Source: Maniola hyperantus
Lineage: Eukaryota > Arthropoda > Insecta > Lepidoptera > Nymphalidae
Assembly (NCBI RefSeq): GCF_902806685.2
Contig: NC_048557.2
Coordinates: 9,433,554 to 9,497,553 of the forward strand
DNA length: 64,000 nucleotides
Reading direction: 5' to 3'
A program made the position numbers and the translations under genes. Positions within the stretch are counted from its first letter, which is position 1, and each line of letters opens with the position of its first letter. This document shows positions 1 through 12,900 of the stretch, piece after piece. The notes under the pieces were generated by a model. That model was not told the DNA's origin, ran no database searches, and worked only from the letters and a program-made list of their open reading frames with translations.

Positions 1-215
1 TGCCCGCGACTACGTTCGAGTGGAATTAGGTTTTTTTTAAAATCGCGTGCGAAACTTTTTGATATTCCGGGATAAAAAGTAGCCTATGTCACTCCAGGTC
101 TTTATTTATACACATGCAAAAAAATCACGTCAATCCGTTGCACCGTTACGACGTGATTGAAGGACAAACCAACAAACAAACACACTTTCGCATTTATAAT
201 AAGGGTACTGATTCT
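1..215 (+). repeat. Dispersed repeat family B, 5'-clipped by window edge
   Basis: Begins with TGCCCGCGACTACGTTCGAG and ends near TTCGCATTTATAATAAGGG. It carries the family hallmarks: a GATAAAAAGTAGCCTATG block and a GTGATTGAAGGACAAACC block. At least a dozen relatives occur in the window, for example 19025-19215, 24935-25125, 54815-55015 and 59715-59955. The one-sided conservation suggests a retroposed 3' end, but the class is not proven. Confidence 0.7.
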
Positions 216-258
216 ATTACATAAACTTAAATCTAAATTAAAAGTAAAAAAAACAACA

Positions 259-540
259 TTAAATTAAAACTAAAATTAAGCGATGCATTGTACCCGAGAT
301 GCTGGCAGCATTACCTCTTTGGATGGCCAAACTAATTCTTTGACCAAGGTAGCTGTCAGCTCTCGGGTCCCCAGTTGACTCTATAATCCTTTTCAAAATC
401 TCCACAAAAAGAGCTCGAGCCCCCGGGCCCCACGGCCCCAAGGTCTCCACACCAAAAGGCGCGAATATGAAGCTCCCATTGAGGTTTTCATATTTGCGCC
501 TCTTGGCCTGTTCGGCGCTGATGGCCGCTGCACCCGCCAT
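259..540 (-). pseudogene. Non-LTR retrotransposon ORF2 C-terminal tail
   Basis: A 93-codon open stretch includes the residues FAPFGVETLGPWGPGARAL followed by a GDPRA..YLGQR..AIQRGNAAS block. I recognise this as the extreme C-terminal tail of reverse transcriptase proteins of LINEs that are common in Lepidoptera and other invertebrates. No reverse transcriptase core is present upstream, so this is a 5'-truncated dead copy. It lies in the UBR1-like intron or 3' region left of the last visible exon. The assignment rests on motif memory, and the LINE clade is not determined. Confidence 0.6.
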
Positions 541-799
541 AGAGGAGGTCGGTGCAGCTAAAGATAATAATTTATTGAACTTAATACAAGAACGAGTTTC
601 CTACCCTCTGCACTAAGCAATAATAACTAACAATTTGCTGACCACAACTTATAGGTAAGGATATATCAAAATTAAAAAATTCAATAAGATATTGCACGCC
701 ACTGACAAATGAGTCAACTTTTTAAAAGCTTTTTGACCTCTAATAAAAATGTTGGAACTATAGATTGCCGAATATAATCGCAACCTATGATTTTGATTA

Positions 800-852
800 C
801 TTTTTTACAGACTTCAAAAAAGGAGGAGGTTCTCAATTCGTCGGAATCTTTT
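800..852. repeat. Short dispersed repeat with GACTTCAAAAAAGGAGGAGG core
   Basis: The same core recurs in the opposite orientation at 63618-63662, and a related form lies at 62045-62075. It looks like the end of a mobile element, but the class is unknown. Confidence 0.5.
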
Positions 853-982
853 TTTTTAACATTTGTTACATACAGCGAAAAAATTATTTCATTCAAGATT
901 TATTGTGTTACCATGCGAATAACAAGTAACCTTTGTCAACCTTTTTGAATCTTTACCCCATTTCAATATGGCATCAGCTCAC

Positions 983-3900
983 CTCCGAGTTAGTTTCCTG
1001 GAAGAGCGTGGTGTTGTTGGCAATGAACTTGTTCATTTGGTTCTTCATCTGGGCCATTACTTTGGCACGTCTTTCCGCCGCCAGTTTGGCTCGACGCGCC
1101 TTTTCCACCTCTACAAAAATATATTTTAGAGTTACTTGTTAATATTACACAGGCTGTAATATTATTGATGATTACTGATATAAAACCACAAAAAAAAACT
1201 ATGTTTTGTAAAAGTTCACGATATATTGCAAATAAAACATCTGAATGACTGACTGAATCTGAATAATAAATAGTAATAATTTATTCATGAGAATGCAGGT
1301 CACATACAGTTAGAATATCAGTTTGAGAGCCTTATACATTCTACCAATAAATTAATGGTGTATGAATATTTGATATTTCACCTAAGTAGGGTTAAATTTT
1401 AATTAAAAACTAACCGGCTGTCTCGTCAGCAGGTGGTTTTTCTTCCTGGTCGGTGTCCATGTTCTCACCGTCTCCCAGGTGCTCATCTCCTTGACCCAAC
1501 AACGACCTACAAACACAAATGTTATTTAATAACATCTAGAACAGAATAGAATAGAATGTTTTTTTTATTCATGTAAACTTTTTAAAAGTGCTTATGAATA
1601 GTCAGGTAGTTTTAATTTACCACTGGTTCGGAATGCCGTTCCTACCGAGAAGAACCAGCAAGAAACTCGGCGGTTGCTCTTTTTAATTTTTCTATTTACA
1701 ATGTTATTATACCGTACTATACAAGCCATTGCAGCCCCGTGCATTGCTGGAGCGAGTCAAATCCAAGCTTTTTTATCGTTAACATAGTCTGCGACTGTAT
1801 AATATGCTTTGCTATGCTATGCTATCTAACTTTTACATGGTACAGTGGCACTTTTCAAAGTATCAATATGACATAAGTACATAGTACAAGAGTCGAATTT
1901 TCCTTTCATCAGAGACAAGTAATACTAGTATATGTTAAGAACTAAAAAAAGATTTAAAATTCCTTGGTTATTCCAAGGAATTTTGTACAAAAATATTATA
2001 TTAGTACTGTAGTCTATTTTATATTAACATCCGAGAGTATTTATTTAAACACCTTAATTCTGACGCTTCTTGCAACGTTTTCTTTAATGATCATCATCAA
2101 ATTAACAACGATTAATTTGATTATTATGATTTTTAGATATTTTTTTTCTATAGTTCTTTGTCTATTTTTGCCGTTATCTACATTACAATGGGGCCGATTC
2201 TCTTGTACACATTCTCTACTGAATTAAATTAACAGGTCTAAATCTAGTGCTGTCCTTTTCCGCAAGCAACATTGTGAAAGGAATAGCAATAGATTTAGAC
2301 GTGCCATTTCAGTTTCGTTTAGAGATTGTGTACAAGAGAATCGGCCCCATTGGCGCCTCTCTCTAAACTAAATTTAGAGTCTCTCCATCTTTTTCTTTTT
2401 AATATTGCTAGTACGGGACGGAACATGAGTTTTACATTTAAAGACTCGAAATTTTAGTGCACGCTAAGAATTTAAACTATAGGCTCGCGACTGGCAGCTA
2501 AAGTCACGAGGTTTGGCAGCTCTAAATTAAATTTAAAACTGTCAAACTGTGTCTGTCCTTTTCATATTACATTAGTAAGATAAGGATGCGAACACTCTAA
2601 AATTTAGTTGTGCTCAAAACCAGTACCAATATGTCGTTAAACCAGGAAATAAGCTGAAGACCCTTACCGCATCTTATTCAACAGCCACTTGGCAAGGGCG
2701 CGATGCGCGTCCACCCGGGGACTGACAGAGAGGCGCTGCAATATAGTCAGCAGTCCACTGCGAGCTGCACTCTCGGCGAAGGCCAGGAACTCGTAGTGGC
2801 CACTCTCTTCGTCGCGAAGAGCGTAGCCGATTAAGTGGAGTGCCTGAACCAAAGTAAACCAGTTATAGTACGCAGCAGAAAGTAATATACGCCAGCCTTT
2901 AGAATGACATTTTGTCGGTCTCAATGACAGGGACAACGCTTTACAAATCTGCTATCTCCAAATGTCGATGTACATTACTTTCTGCCGCGTACTGTACAAA
3001 AAATCAGTAGGGCGAGTGTCTAAAACCTGCATCAATCATTATTACAATCTCAATTGTTCTGATTGGCTGAATTTGTGCGATTCTTGTTGCAACAATGCAT
3101 TGTGGCCAATAGTGAGCGAGCATTAACCAATCAGAGATGATTGCGATCGTGACATTGTAGCTGTCAAACAACCGCGGTAGGGCCACAGGTCTCAAAAGGA
3201 CGCCCGGCAGAAGTGAACTAAGAAGTACAGCACGTGGCCGAAAGTAATGTACATCGACCTTTAGAATGACAGCTTTTTAGAGCGTTGTCTCTGTCACTCA
3301 TACCTATATGACGTTTTGTCGTCTCAACAACAGGGACAACATACGATACCGCTATTTCCAAAGGTCGATGTTTTTTTTACTTTTTAAAAAGACAATATTA
3401 GCGAAGTTAATTGCTGACTAATCCCCTTTCCCCTCCAATTAAGCGTAAAGCTTGTGCTGGGAGTAGGTACGTTAATAGTGCAATGGGTGGGATTTGAACC
3501 GGCGACCTTTCTCTAACTTACCTTATGTACTTGTGGTTCAGAGAACGACCTAGCCCGCAAGTCCAGTGCCCTTTCGAGAACGCACCGCAGTACGTGTAAG
3601 GCCGCGTCACACTGCAGTAGGTTGGCGAGCAGTCTGAAAGGGGCCGCTAGCTTCGGCAGCGGCGGCGGCGGACAGCATTCTGGGAGACCTGTCAATGTCA
3701 ACGGGGGACTTTGTGATATATAATGCGTAAAAAATGACTTCTCACGCACCATTTTAACTTGCTCAAAAGTGTTAGAACCCAGAGCCATAAAACCAGTAAA
3801 AAAAACTGGATGAATGGCGTTTCAGCTTGTATACACCACGGTTGTTTCCACTGGAGGGTTTAACCAAGTCTGCCCGCTACTTATGAAACATGGCTTTATA

Positions 3901-6900
3901 CATAACTGACTGTATTCCGGATCTGGCAGATGCGCTGTAGTTGGTAGTTTACACACACATCGATACCTAGGCAAGTACTTCGTATAACTACATACGTCAC
4001 ACTAAACAATTTCCCAGCAGTTTTCCTCCTATTCCTCTGCTCCTCCTCGCTTGGGGTTTCAGCTTTCAGAATCAGAACAGATGGGGTTTCAGCTTGTATA
4101 CACCACGGTTGTTTCCACTGGATGGTTAGACAAAGTCTCCCACTAACCTACGACCAAAACCACTTACCAGCAGTTTTCCTCCTATTCCTCTGTTCCTCCT
4201 CGCTTCTAGAAAGTTCCTCCCTCGTGTAGTGATAGAAGAATGTGTCTTATTCGTCGAACAGATGGGGTTGCAGCTTGTATACTCCACGGTTGTTTCCACT
4301 GGATGGTTAGACAAAGTCTCCCACTAACCTACGACCAAAACCACTTACCAGAAGTTTTCCTCCTATTCCTCTGTTCCTCCTCGCTTCTAGAAAGTTCCTC
4401 CCTCGTGTAGTGATAGAAGAATGTGTCGTATTCGTCGAACAGATTGGGTTTCAGCTTGTATACACCACGGTTGTTTCCACTGGATGGTTAGACAAAGTCT
4501 CCCACTAACCTACGACCAAAACCACTTACCAGAAGTTTTCCTCCTATTCCTCTGTTCCTCCTCGCTTCTAGAAAGTTCCTCCCTCGTGTAGTGATAGAAG
4601 AATGTGTCGTATTCGTCGAACAGATTGGGTTTCAGCTTGTATACACCACGGTTGTTTCCACTGGATGGTTAGACAAAGTCTCCCACTAACCTACGACCAA
4701 AACCACTTACCAGCAGTTTTCCTCCTATTCCTCTGTTCCTCCTCGCTTCTAGAAAGTTCCTCCCTCGTGTAGTGATAGAAGAATGTGTCGTATTCGTCGA
4801 ACAGATGGGGTTTGAGCTTATATACACCACGGTTGTTCCCACTGGAGGGCTTGACAAAGTCTGCCACCTCGTGGATCACTGCTTCCAGCCCAGTTTCGTG
4901 AAGTTGGTCTTCGGGAAGGGACCTGAATGAACATATGGACATTATGGCTTATACAAAACTAGCTTACGCCCGCGACTTCGACCGCGAAGACTACACAAAT
5001 TTCAAACCCTATTTTTATCCTCTTAGGAGTTGAATTTTAAAAAATCCTTCCTTAGTGGATGTCTTCGTAATAAGAGTTATTGTATGCCAAATTTCAGCCC
5101 GATCCGTCCAGTGGTTAGAGCTGTGTGTTGATAGATCAGTAAGTCAGTCAGTCCTTTTATATATTTCGGCTAGAGATAGGCCTTATTGCTAAGTAATTAA
5201 AAAAAATTGATTTAGTATATTTTTTCTTTACAGAAGTTTCATAGGTGATTTTTCACGGAAGATTTTTTAATTTTCGCAATACGATCATTTGCTACACTAA
5301 TTTAACTAGATGATTTTCTAACATGCAGCGATGCTAGTGTTCTCGCTTGCACACTCTTTGGCGTCTTAACTCGGGGTCGATGACCATGCGCGCACGAAGT
5401 TTGAAATACAAAGCGTTATTAACAAATGTAAAAATTTTGAAAGTTTGTACGATTTTGATGCCTCATTTTTCACATGCTATCTGTGAAATTATTATTATTA
5501 TTATTATTAAGCCTTTGTTGCTGATAGTTTTTTCTTTTTTAATATTTATTTATAATTTTAGTCTTTATAAATTAAAATTTGTTTTGTTCTTTAGCTATCA
5601 ACGTCAATTGCAAGGCTGCGGGGTTTACCACAGACACAGAACCACAGACGAACTCACCTGTTAAGCTCTGAATGCGGCATCGGTTTGACGCAGAGCATCT
5701 GTATGATTTCCTTCTTAGTGCGTTCTTCGTTGCACACTTCACCCACGCCTGGGACGTAGCGGGATCCCACCACTACAAATATCCATTAAAATGTTACGGT
5801 TTTTAGGGTTTAAACTACCGCGAGTGATTTCCATTCTAAATAATATCTGTCCCGGCTGTACTCACGTGTTTAGTCGACGTTAGTCCGACTTGTAGTGTCA
5901 AAACCGCGACGCGTGCGCGAACGGACTCCCTTGAAAAAAGGACCCCGGATGGGTTCGAAACTAGTCGGGCTAACGTCGACTAAACACGTGAGTACAGCCG
6001 GGACAGATATTATTTAGAATGTTACGGTTTATTACAAACTAGCTTATGCTCGCGACTTCGTCCCCTATTGTACATATTGATCAATGAAGAGATAACGCAA
6101 CAGGCGCGGTGCGTTTTTATTAATCAACTAGCTTATGCTCGCGACTTCGTCCGCGTGGACTACAAAATTTCAAAACCCTATTTCACCCCCTTAGGAGTTG
6201 AATTTTTAAAAATCCTTTCTTAGCGGATGCCTACGTCATAATAGCTATCTGCATGCCAAATTTCAGCCCGATCCGTCCAGTAGTTTGAGCTGTGCGTTGA
6301 TAGATCAGTCAGTCAGTCAGTCAGTCATTCAGTCAGTCAGTCAGTCAGTCACCTTTTCCTTTTATATATATAGATATAAATTATGGCGCTAACTGAAAAC
6401 CAGCGCCGAGCATTGTGAGCAGTGCTCGGCTATGCTGAGTTTGCGACCTTTTGTTTATTGTTAGTTTTTAGTTTAGATAGTATATTAGATATAACATTGT
6501 ACATACTAGTTACTAGCAATAATGTAAACAATAAAGCATATTTATTATTATTATTATCCTTAGGGGTTGAATTTTCAACAATCCTTTTTTAGCGGATGTC
6601 TATATCGTAATAAATGCCATGCCAAATTTATACCCGATCCGTCCAGTACTAAAGCGCGTCTAAAGTTTTTGTAATAAGACCATTAAAGTTTATGGCCCAG
6701 AGTAAAATGGAACTGAAGGCGAAGTATTTTTTGAAAAATACTAAATTGTTACTGTTCTTACCTGTAATAAGAAGCCTCAAAAACTCTTCAACCATGCTGA
6801 TGGTGTGCCTTAAGGTATCATCTTCTATCGACTTCTGCTCAAAGTCTGCAGCTGCCCAATCCAACAAATTGAACTTATTCAGTACATGGATTATGAACTC

Positions 6901-9900
6901 GTTGCTTTCAATGAGTGAAGCGCCGATCTGGAAAAGAAAACACCAGTCAAGAGCGAGTCGAATTCGTACACGAAGGGTTCCGTACTATCGTACAAGAAAA
7001 AAACCCACTTTTTTTGTAATGTAACCACAAATTCACGATTTTCAGATTTTTTCCTTTACTTGTGCTATACAGCTACTTAAAGTACGCGGCTGAAAGTAAT
7101 GTACATCGACCTTTAGAGGGGGATAGCAGATTTGTAGAGCGTCGTCTCTGTCGCTGAGACCGACAAAACGTCATATAGGTATCAGTGACAGAGACAACGC
7201 TCTACAAAGCCGAAATATCATTCTAAAGGCCGATTTACGTTACTTCCTGCCGCGTACTGTATATCAATTTGTTTCAAAAAATACGAGGAAGATAGAGAGG
7301 AAGTTTGAGCTCTACAAGCACAAAAGCCAGAATCTGGCATGCCTCTTGGCATCAGGCATGGCCTGGCATCTGAATGCAAGTAGCATGCCAGACACTCATG
7401 CTGGCATTCTAGACTCGGAACGCCAGTCCCTGGCATACAGTAGGGCGATTGTCTAAAACCTGCATCAACCATTAATACAATCTCAATTGTTCTGATTGGC
7501 TGAATTTGTGTGATTCTTGTTGCAACAATGCATTGTGGCCAATAGTGAGCGAGCATTAACCAATCAGAGATGATTGCAATCGTTACATTGTAGCTGTCAA
7601 ACAACCGCGGTAGGGCCACTGGTTACCTGCAGCATAACGACGTCCCGGTCGAACATCTCAGTGCGGCACTTGACGTTGTGGTAGAAATAGAGCTGGTTTA
7701 GCAGCGCAAACCCGTTGCGCCGCCACATGCCTGCGTGCACTTGCGCTATCATCGCCATGGTGCGCAGGACCGGCTCTGGGGAAAACATACCACATCGATA
7801 TTGGTGCGTACTAGTGTGCGTCCAGCGTTATAATATGTAATGCCTTTCGGCCACGGCAGCCAACCTCAACGAATAACTTGTGAATTAATGCACATAATTA
7901 TTTCAAATTCATCTAAATATATAAAAGGAAAAGGTGACTGACTGACTGACCGACAGACTGACTGACTGACTGATCTATCAACACACAGCTCAATGCATGC
8001 ATGCTCAAGGCATGCAGATAGCTATTATGACGTAGGCATCCCCTAAGAAAGGATTTTTGAAAATTCAACCCATAAGGGGGAGAAATAGGGGTTTGACATT
8101 TGTGTAGTCCACGCGGACGAAGTGGCGAGCATAAGCTAGTAAAAAATATGCATGATGCAATTGTCCAAATACTAACTTCAGTGAAGCGTCTAATAAAAAA
8201 AAAGCATTTTCCCAGCGAAAGAAAGAGCTCCTGCCTAATTTTGCTAAAACCCTTTTGCCAAACTTAGTTGATGGATGGCACTAACACCGAATTTGAAATT
8301 TATCTATGTTGTGGTGTCTTGGACCATAGACAACGACCAAAATAGGTGACCCGAACTGCGAGGTCTTAGTAGGCTGGGCTAACTTAGTCACATGACCCGA
8401 GAAATATACCTCTGGCAACGCGTCCCTGCGACGCACGGTTCCCGTAATACTGTGAGCATTGATTTATTTATATTTACTATGGAAGACAGATTACGAACAA
8501 AATGTCATCGCTCATGTGGACCACTTTTGCACACATATAGACATCTATGCTTAGGAGGATGGGAAGAGTTTACGCGATAGAAAAAAGACGTTTGTTAAAT
8601 TTAATTTCGCAGTGCTGTTGCGATCTGAATTGTACTTTATTACATCGTAACAAGAGTCGCTATTTATTTAAACGTCTCTTTTTTTATTTTTTATTCAGAT
8701 ACAAGTTAGCCCTTGACTGCAATCTCACCTGGTGGTAAGTGATGATGCAGTCTAAGATGGTAGCGGGCTAACCTGGAAGGGGTATGGCAGTTTTTTATTA
8801 AACCCATACCCCTTTGGTTTCTACACGGCATGGTACCGGAACGCTAAATCGCTTGGCGGCACGGCTTTGCCGGTAGGGTGGTAACTAGCCACGGCGAAGC
8901 CTCCCACCAGACCAGACCAGAAATTTAGAAATTATAAAATTACAAACCCCTGCCAGGAATCGAACCCGGGACCTCCCACTATTAAGACCACATCGCTCAC
9001 CACTGCGCCAGGGAGGTCGTCTCTGCATTGATCCATCTGTATTCTGTACCCGAAAAGGTATTACGTACTAAGCTATAAGTATTTCTTGACCTTAGTTCGT
9101 GGCGAACCACCGTAGTTTAGTGTATAGTCAGTTACCTATAAGTTCTTCCGGCGTGGGTTTCGGGCGGTCCTGCCGTTCGAACTCCCTGCTGTGGTAGGAC
9201 AGACCGTGGCGATGCAGCTGCAAGTGTAAGCCAGCAATAAATCTGGACAGCGGCCGGTGCACCGACACGGGTTCCGTGGACACGTCGTAGGGGATGACCG
9301 AAGCGCTTTGGTTGCCTAGCTCTGTAAGCAAATATTACTTCATACAGAACTTTTATCTTCTAATTTTTTTTTTTTTTAACTTTTTTACGGCCCTGGATAA
9401 GGACTGACTCCTTTAAGGCTTTATATGCTCTAAGATACGCGTAAACCTCAGAATAAATACCTGTAGAAATAGCCCTATTGTGACTCACACTGTTAGAGCG
9501 AGATAGCTAAATGCATTTAAGCTTATGTTAGAACGTGAAAAAATGATTATTTTTTGTCCTTATCATCGTGGTCACTTTTTTGTTTGTCAAGATGTATTTT
9601 GTACGTGAAATCTTGACAAACAACGTGAAGTAACATTTGCCCGATTGACAGTTTAAAAACACCTGGACAAAAGATGGCGGCCTCAAAGCAGCAGTTCTGT
9701 TTGGCAGCCAATTTGAATACTAGGAAAAATTACTTCAATAAAATTTTACTTCACAAATATCATTGTCAGCTGTCAACAAAACATGTATGGAGTTCTTTTG
9801 TATTTTGTGTACTTTGCACTTTAGTAAGTCTGACAGTTTGCGGTTTAGAAAGTCAACTGTGAATGGTTTATTCATTATGTGACGTCAACACAAGAGTGTG

Positions 9901-12900
9901 TGTGAATGTTTCTGCGTGCGGGCGTGTGTAGGTGTGAGTGCTGCGGGAAAAGAGAGGTTTGTGTCGTGTCTCACCTCTCAGCTCGCTGGCGTGCCTGCCG
10001 CAAGTGTCGGCGTGCCGGCGCAGCGCCATGCGGTAGGCCGAGGCGCAGAGCGCGCGCTCGGAGCTGCTCCACTCTAACGCCAAGGTGATACTCTGAGCTA
10101 GTTTCACGTGCAGATTGAACGCCGACTCCCATTCCGGCTCGTATTCCATGTGCTGGCCCACCTGAGAACGTGTGATACTGATAACTATCAAATCCAACAA
10201 CAATAGGGTCTTGGACTGTAGTAATAAAATGATTTTTAGGGTTCCGTACCTCAAAAGGAAAAACGGAACCCATATAGGATCAATCACTTTGTTGTCTGTC
10301 TGTCATGTAACCTATAGGGTACTTCCCGTTGACCTAGAATCATGAAATTTGGCAGGAAGTTAGGTCTTGTAGCAGACATGAGGAGAAAAATCTGAAAACC
10401 GTGAATTTGTGGGTTACATCACAAGAAAAAATTAAAATGGTGTTCATGAACAAATATTGCTATTTTCAACTTTTAAAGTAAGCTTACTATACCAAGTGGG
10501 GTATCATATTATGAAAGGGCTTTACTTGTACATTCTAAAAAAGATTTTTATTTATTTTTACACATAATAGTTTTTGATTTATCATGCAAAATGTCGATAA
10601 AATACGATTGTACTATGGAACCCTCAGCGCGCGAGTTTGATTTGCACTTGGCCGGTTTTTTTTTGTATAGCGGTAGTTTATAGGACTAGAATTCATTATT
10701 AAAGAGAATAATTTTAAAAAATCATGATTTTTATATATTTTTGCGGGAATCGAGCCCCCGACCTCCGATTAGGAAGCGGAAGTCCTAACCACTAGGCTAT
10801 CACAGCATATACAGCATATATTTAAAAAAAGTTATCACCTGTCTGACTACAGAATCCATTCCCTGCATCATGACGAGCAGGTTCAGCATCAGCGACAGTC
10901 CGTGGAGGAAGCCCTTCCTCAGATCGTCGTCGAAGGTGGTGGGTACGGAGCCCAGTAGGTATTTCACGTCGTACAGCACGAATTGCGCACGCTTGAACGC
11001 CATGGATACGTGGTTGCGGTCAAATTCCAACCGACCCTGTGGGAAAATTATTATTAGTACGCATCCTTTGAAAGGGACCAGCGTTGTGTATAAGTCCCGC
11101 AAATTGCTATTGCGCTGGAACCATGTCTCAATAAGATCGAAATGACGTCATTTTGACTACATTAAAGGTATGATTCCGAACCACGCTGCACGCAGCAGCG
11201 CTGCCGCAACAGTGCTGTCACCAGCTGTCACAGTCCTGTCGCGGCACTACTGGTCCCCATACAATCTCTATAAGTTTATATGACATTACATTCCGAGCTA
11301 GGCAGCAATGTTCCGCTACATTGCTGCCGCGACATTGCTGCCTAGCTCGGAATGTAATGTCAGCGCCCATCCTTAAAGAAAAAACTTAAATTCTATATAA
11401 AGAAATTTCTCCTAGAAACCTCTTTTGAAAATTTTAAACGTCTTTATGACAAGATCTGTTGAAACGAATGCTTTAACTTATTACAACTTATCCTATCTAT
11501 TTAAATTATATATCTAAACTCCGCATGCATTAACACTGTTGCACCAAATAAAATATAGTTTTAGTAATGTATGAATATATATATAGTATAGTATAAATAT
11601 AGTATAGTATATAATATACTAAAATATAGTATGAATGAGGTCGATGAACTTTGTCAGCCCTAGCACAGACTACGGTCTATTTGGGCTGCAAACTGCCAAC
11701 ACCAGTCTCGGCTTTTTGTCTAGTGCTTTGGTCTGGAAGTGTGGTGTGAATTATTCGCTTTTTTTTTTGTCTAAATAAAAATAAATAAATAAAATAAAAA
11801 TAAATATAAGCTTATAGAGATTGTATGGGGACCAGTAGTGCCGCGACAGCGCTGTGATAGCTGGTGACAGCACTGTTGCGGCAGCGCAGCTGCGTGCAGC
11901 GTGGTTCGGAATCATACCTTTATGTAAAAATATACCAGCAGCTCGAAACTTCAGTCTAGTACTGACGTCACTAAAATGGCAGCCACGCTTATTAGCAATT
12001 TGCGGGACTTATATAGCTGCTCCTGTGTCTTGTTGGACTTACCTCGGAGTTGCAGCGTCGATTGCATTCGCTGACGAAGGTGTTCATGACCACAAACAGT
12101 GCGTCGTGCTTTGCGATGAGGTGATGGGCCAGCGTGGGCGTTGTGTACAACTGCACCGATAACGATGAGATCGAGAACGAGTGGTCGTGGTCGTCGCGGA
12201 TAAAGTCCTTCAGAATCGATCCTGAATGAGAAAATCATTGGTTTGAAAAATATTGTTATAGATTATCAGAAAGACAACGCATAGTTTTATAACCCGTATA
12301 AAAAACCTTGAAATGACAATATTAGCCATTAGGCAAATGAAATGGCTTATCGACAAAGAAAAGCTCGAAACAATCAGATAACTTGAAATAGAGGACATAT
12401 TTTTTCAGGGTAGAGGTGCATTATTGAAAATTAATCCCGAAGTTGGAAAGATGAATCTATATTAACAGAAACCAGTTTTCTCAATATTTAGGAAGTTTAG
12501 TTTCTAATACTCTTTAAAACTATTAAACGAAGATTTTCGAAAACCCCCCCAAGAAAGTGCAACCTGCCATAACTGACTTTTCATTTCTATAATTGGTTAC
12601 GACATAATTTGTTTTACTCCTTTTTAAATAGGTACATGTATGATTTCTATTTTGTATAAACTCTCAATTTACCTATCCCAAGTGTTATTTTATGAACCGC
12701 AAGAAAATTTACAAAAATAATTCATTTCTAAAATTGTATACCTACATACTACCTACCACAATATTTACGCTACGGCTAATGTATTGAACTTTTATAATAA
12801 TTACCATCTTTTGTAACACACATTATGCAAATAAAGAATTTCTATTTCTATTGATTCTTCACAAAACGCTTTGAATTTTAACTTTGCATTAATATTTCCT

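Noticed and set aside
4126..4857. Repeated 62-codon minus-strand frames (MS..PVETTVEYTS type)
   Set aside because: They are out-of-frame readings of the 181-bp array and the real UBR1-like exon; the exon frame is fixed by flanking exon phases.
9868..10287. 139-codon minus-strand frame
   Set aside because: Overlaps the UBR1-like exon 9975-10161 in that exon's frame only in part; the remainder reads through the acceptor into family C repeat.
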